This document shows, piece after piece, positions 63,492 through 64,000 of a stretch of DNA of 64,000 bases. The notes beneath the pieces were generated by a model. It was not told the origin of the DNA. It did no database searches and was given only the letters and a program-made list of their open reading frames with translations. The number at the start of each line of letters is the position of its first letter. Within the stretch, counting starts at the first letter, position 1. The position numbers were made by a program, and so were the translations under genes. The stretch comes from Teredinibacter turnerae (lineage in GTDB: Bacteria > Pseudomonadota > Gammaproteobacteria > Pseudomonadales > Cellvibrionaceae), in assembly GCF_037935975.1 (NCBI RefSeq), contig NZ_CP149817.1, positions 3,038,001 through 3,102,000 of the forward strand. The letters are read 5' to 3'.

Positions 63492-63767
63492 TTCAGAATA
63501 TCCCTATTACATCCAGAATTAGCGGAGATAGAGCGATGCTATTAACCTGTAACCTGGCTAACTTGGCAATTAAATAGATGATCCCATCTATATGATCGCG
63601 TACCCTTGAAATACTGGCGAAAATGTATGAATTTTCTGATATTTCAAACGATTAATATAAAATCCGACATTTTTCTTAGTCGGATTTGTAGTTCAAATGC
63701 GCGCTTAGTCTCTCAGGAAAGTATGCCCACATCCACAAACCTGGAACAGGCCGAACACCGAATTTAG

Positions 63768-64000
63768 CTAGCGATCCGCATTTGCGTGCTGAATGTTGGC
63801 GCTTATCCAATCCATTATTTTATCCTCACTGGCCATATAGGATACCCAGGTATTTTCAACCTTCATATCAATCGGAAATGAACCCACTTTCCGAAGAAGC
63901 ACCTTGTTTGGCGGCCAACAGTCATCTAGCCAGCCGCAGCCTTTTTCCAGGTCTGTCCAGGCTTTGGTGAGATACAACTGAATTCCGCTGTACGGCAACG
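63768..64000 (-). CDS. 3' end of an unidentified gene, cut by the right edge
   Basis: About 77 codons on the minus strand end at 63768. The frame is open up to the window edge, so the start is probably outside; a TTG at 63998 is the only start-like codon near the edge. The visible part contains a YLTKAWTDLEKGCGW segment and a final MDWISANIQHANADR. No signal, membrane segment or motif I recognise. No function assigned. Confidence 0.4.
   Translation of the reverse strand, partial: LPYSGIQLYLTKAWTDLEKGCGWLDDCWPPNKVLLRKVGSFPIDMKVENTWVSYMASEDKIMDWISANIQHANADR

Overview
The window looks like a chromosomal segment of a marine, Cellvibrionaceae-like gammaproteobacterium (Teredinibacter or Saccharophagus type). 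This is an inference from gene content and roughly even base composition. No rRNA, tRNA, CRISPR array, IS element or prophage was seen. Most of the left 20 kb follows a gene neighbourhood I remember from Pseudomonas aeruginosa (sohB, nudC, fimL, nhaB, dnaQ, rnhA, a YafS-type methyltransferase, gloB, mltD, then the npp/opp peptide transporter). The dnaQ-rnhA-yafS-gloB-mltD part is also conserved in E. coli.

Layout. 1-3510 (minus): fimL, nudC, a small membrane protein and the start of sohB, probably one operon. 3955-10216: nhaB, dnaQ/rnhA/yafS, gloB and mltD. 10269-11696: an HDOD signalling protein. 11769-20253: a peptide ABC transporter with three tandem substrate-binding lipoproteins, two permeases and a fused double ATPase. 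20455-24380: a POT peptide/proton symporter and an M2 (ACE-type) peptidyl-dipeptidase lipoprotein. 24532-28101: a HAD phosphatase, a small secreted protein that looks like a stand-alone M6-protease prodomain, and a convergent secreted M6 (InhA-type) metalloprotease. 28777-30451: an iron-sulfur photolyase overlapping a tiny DUF2256 gene. 30470-32169: a hipBA toxin-antitoxin pair with a repeated operator. 32421-37120: a CzcBA-type metal efflux locus headed by a His/Cys-rich small secreted protein. 37102-39360: an aminotransferase divergent from an AraC-GyrI regulator. 39507-42847: an M3 dipeptidyl carboxypeptidase and a YghU-type glutathione transferase. 43422-46706: di-haem cytochrome c peroxidase and KatG. 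47038-47967: an FkbM methyltransferase.

48371-62258 is a purine salvage and catabolism locus. An NCS2 purine-base permease, a phosphoribosyltransferase, a secreted NUP-family protein and an 8-oxoguanine deaminase sit beside a RutR-like TetR regulator. Divergent from the regulator is an operon xdhA-xdhB-xdhC-uraD-uraH-guaD-puuD. Together these genes take guanine, hypoxanthine and xanthine to urate, 5-hydroxyisourate, OHCU and finally allantoin. Palindromic sites close to the known RutR box (TTGACCA-NN-TGGTCAA) lie at all four promoter regions (permease, phosphoribosyltransferase, regulator, xdh), so the locus reads as one self-contained regulon. The right end holds a secreted protein of unknown function with two beta-sandwich-like halves and a gene fragment cut by the window edge.

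The points most worth a second look are the RutR-like purine regulon, the stand-alone M6 prodomain next to an M6 protease, the four-box hipBA operator, the DUF2256 gene overlapping the photolyase, and the secreted, soluble 'purine nucleoside permease'.
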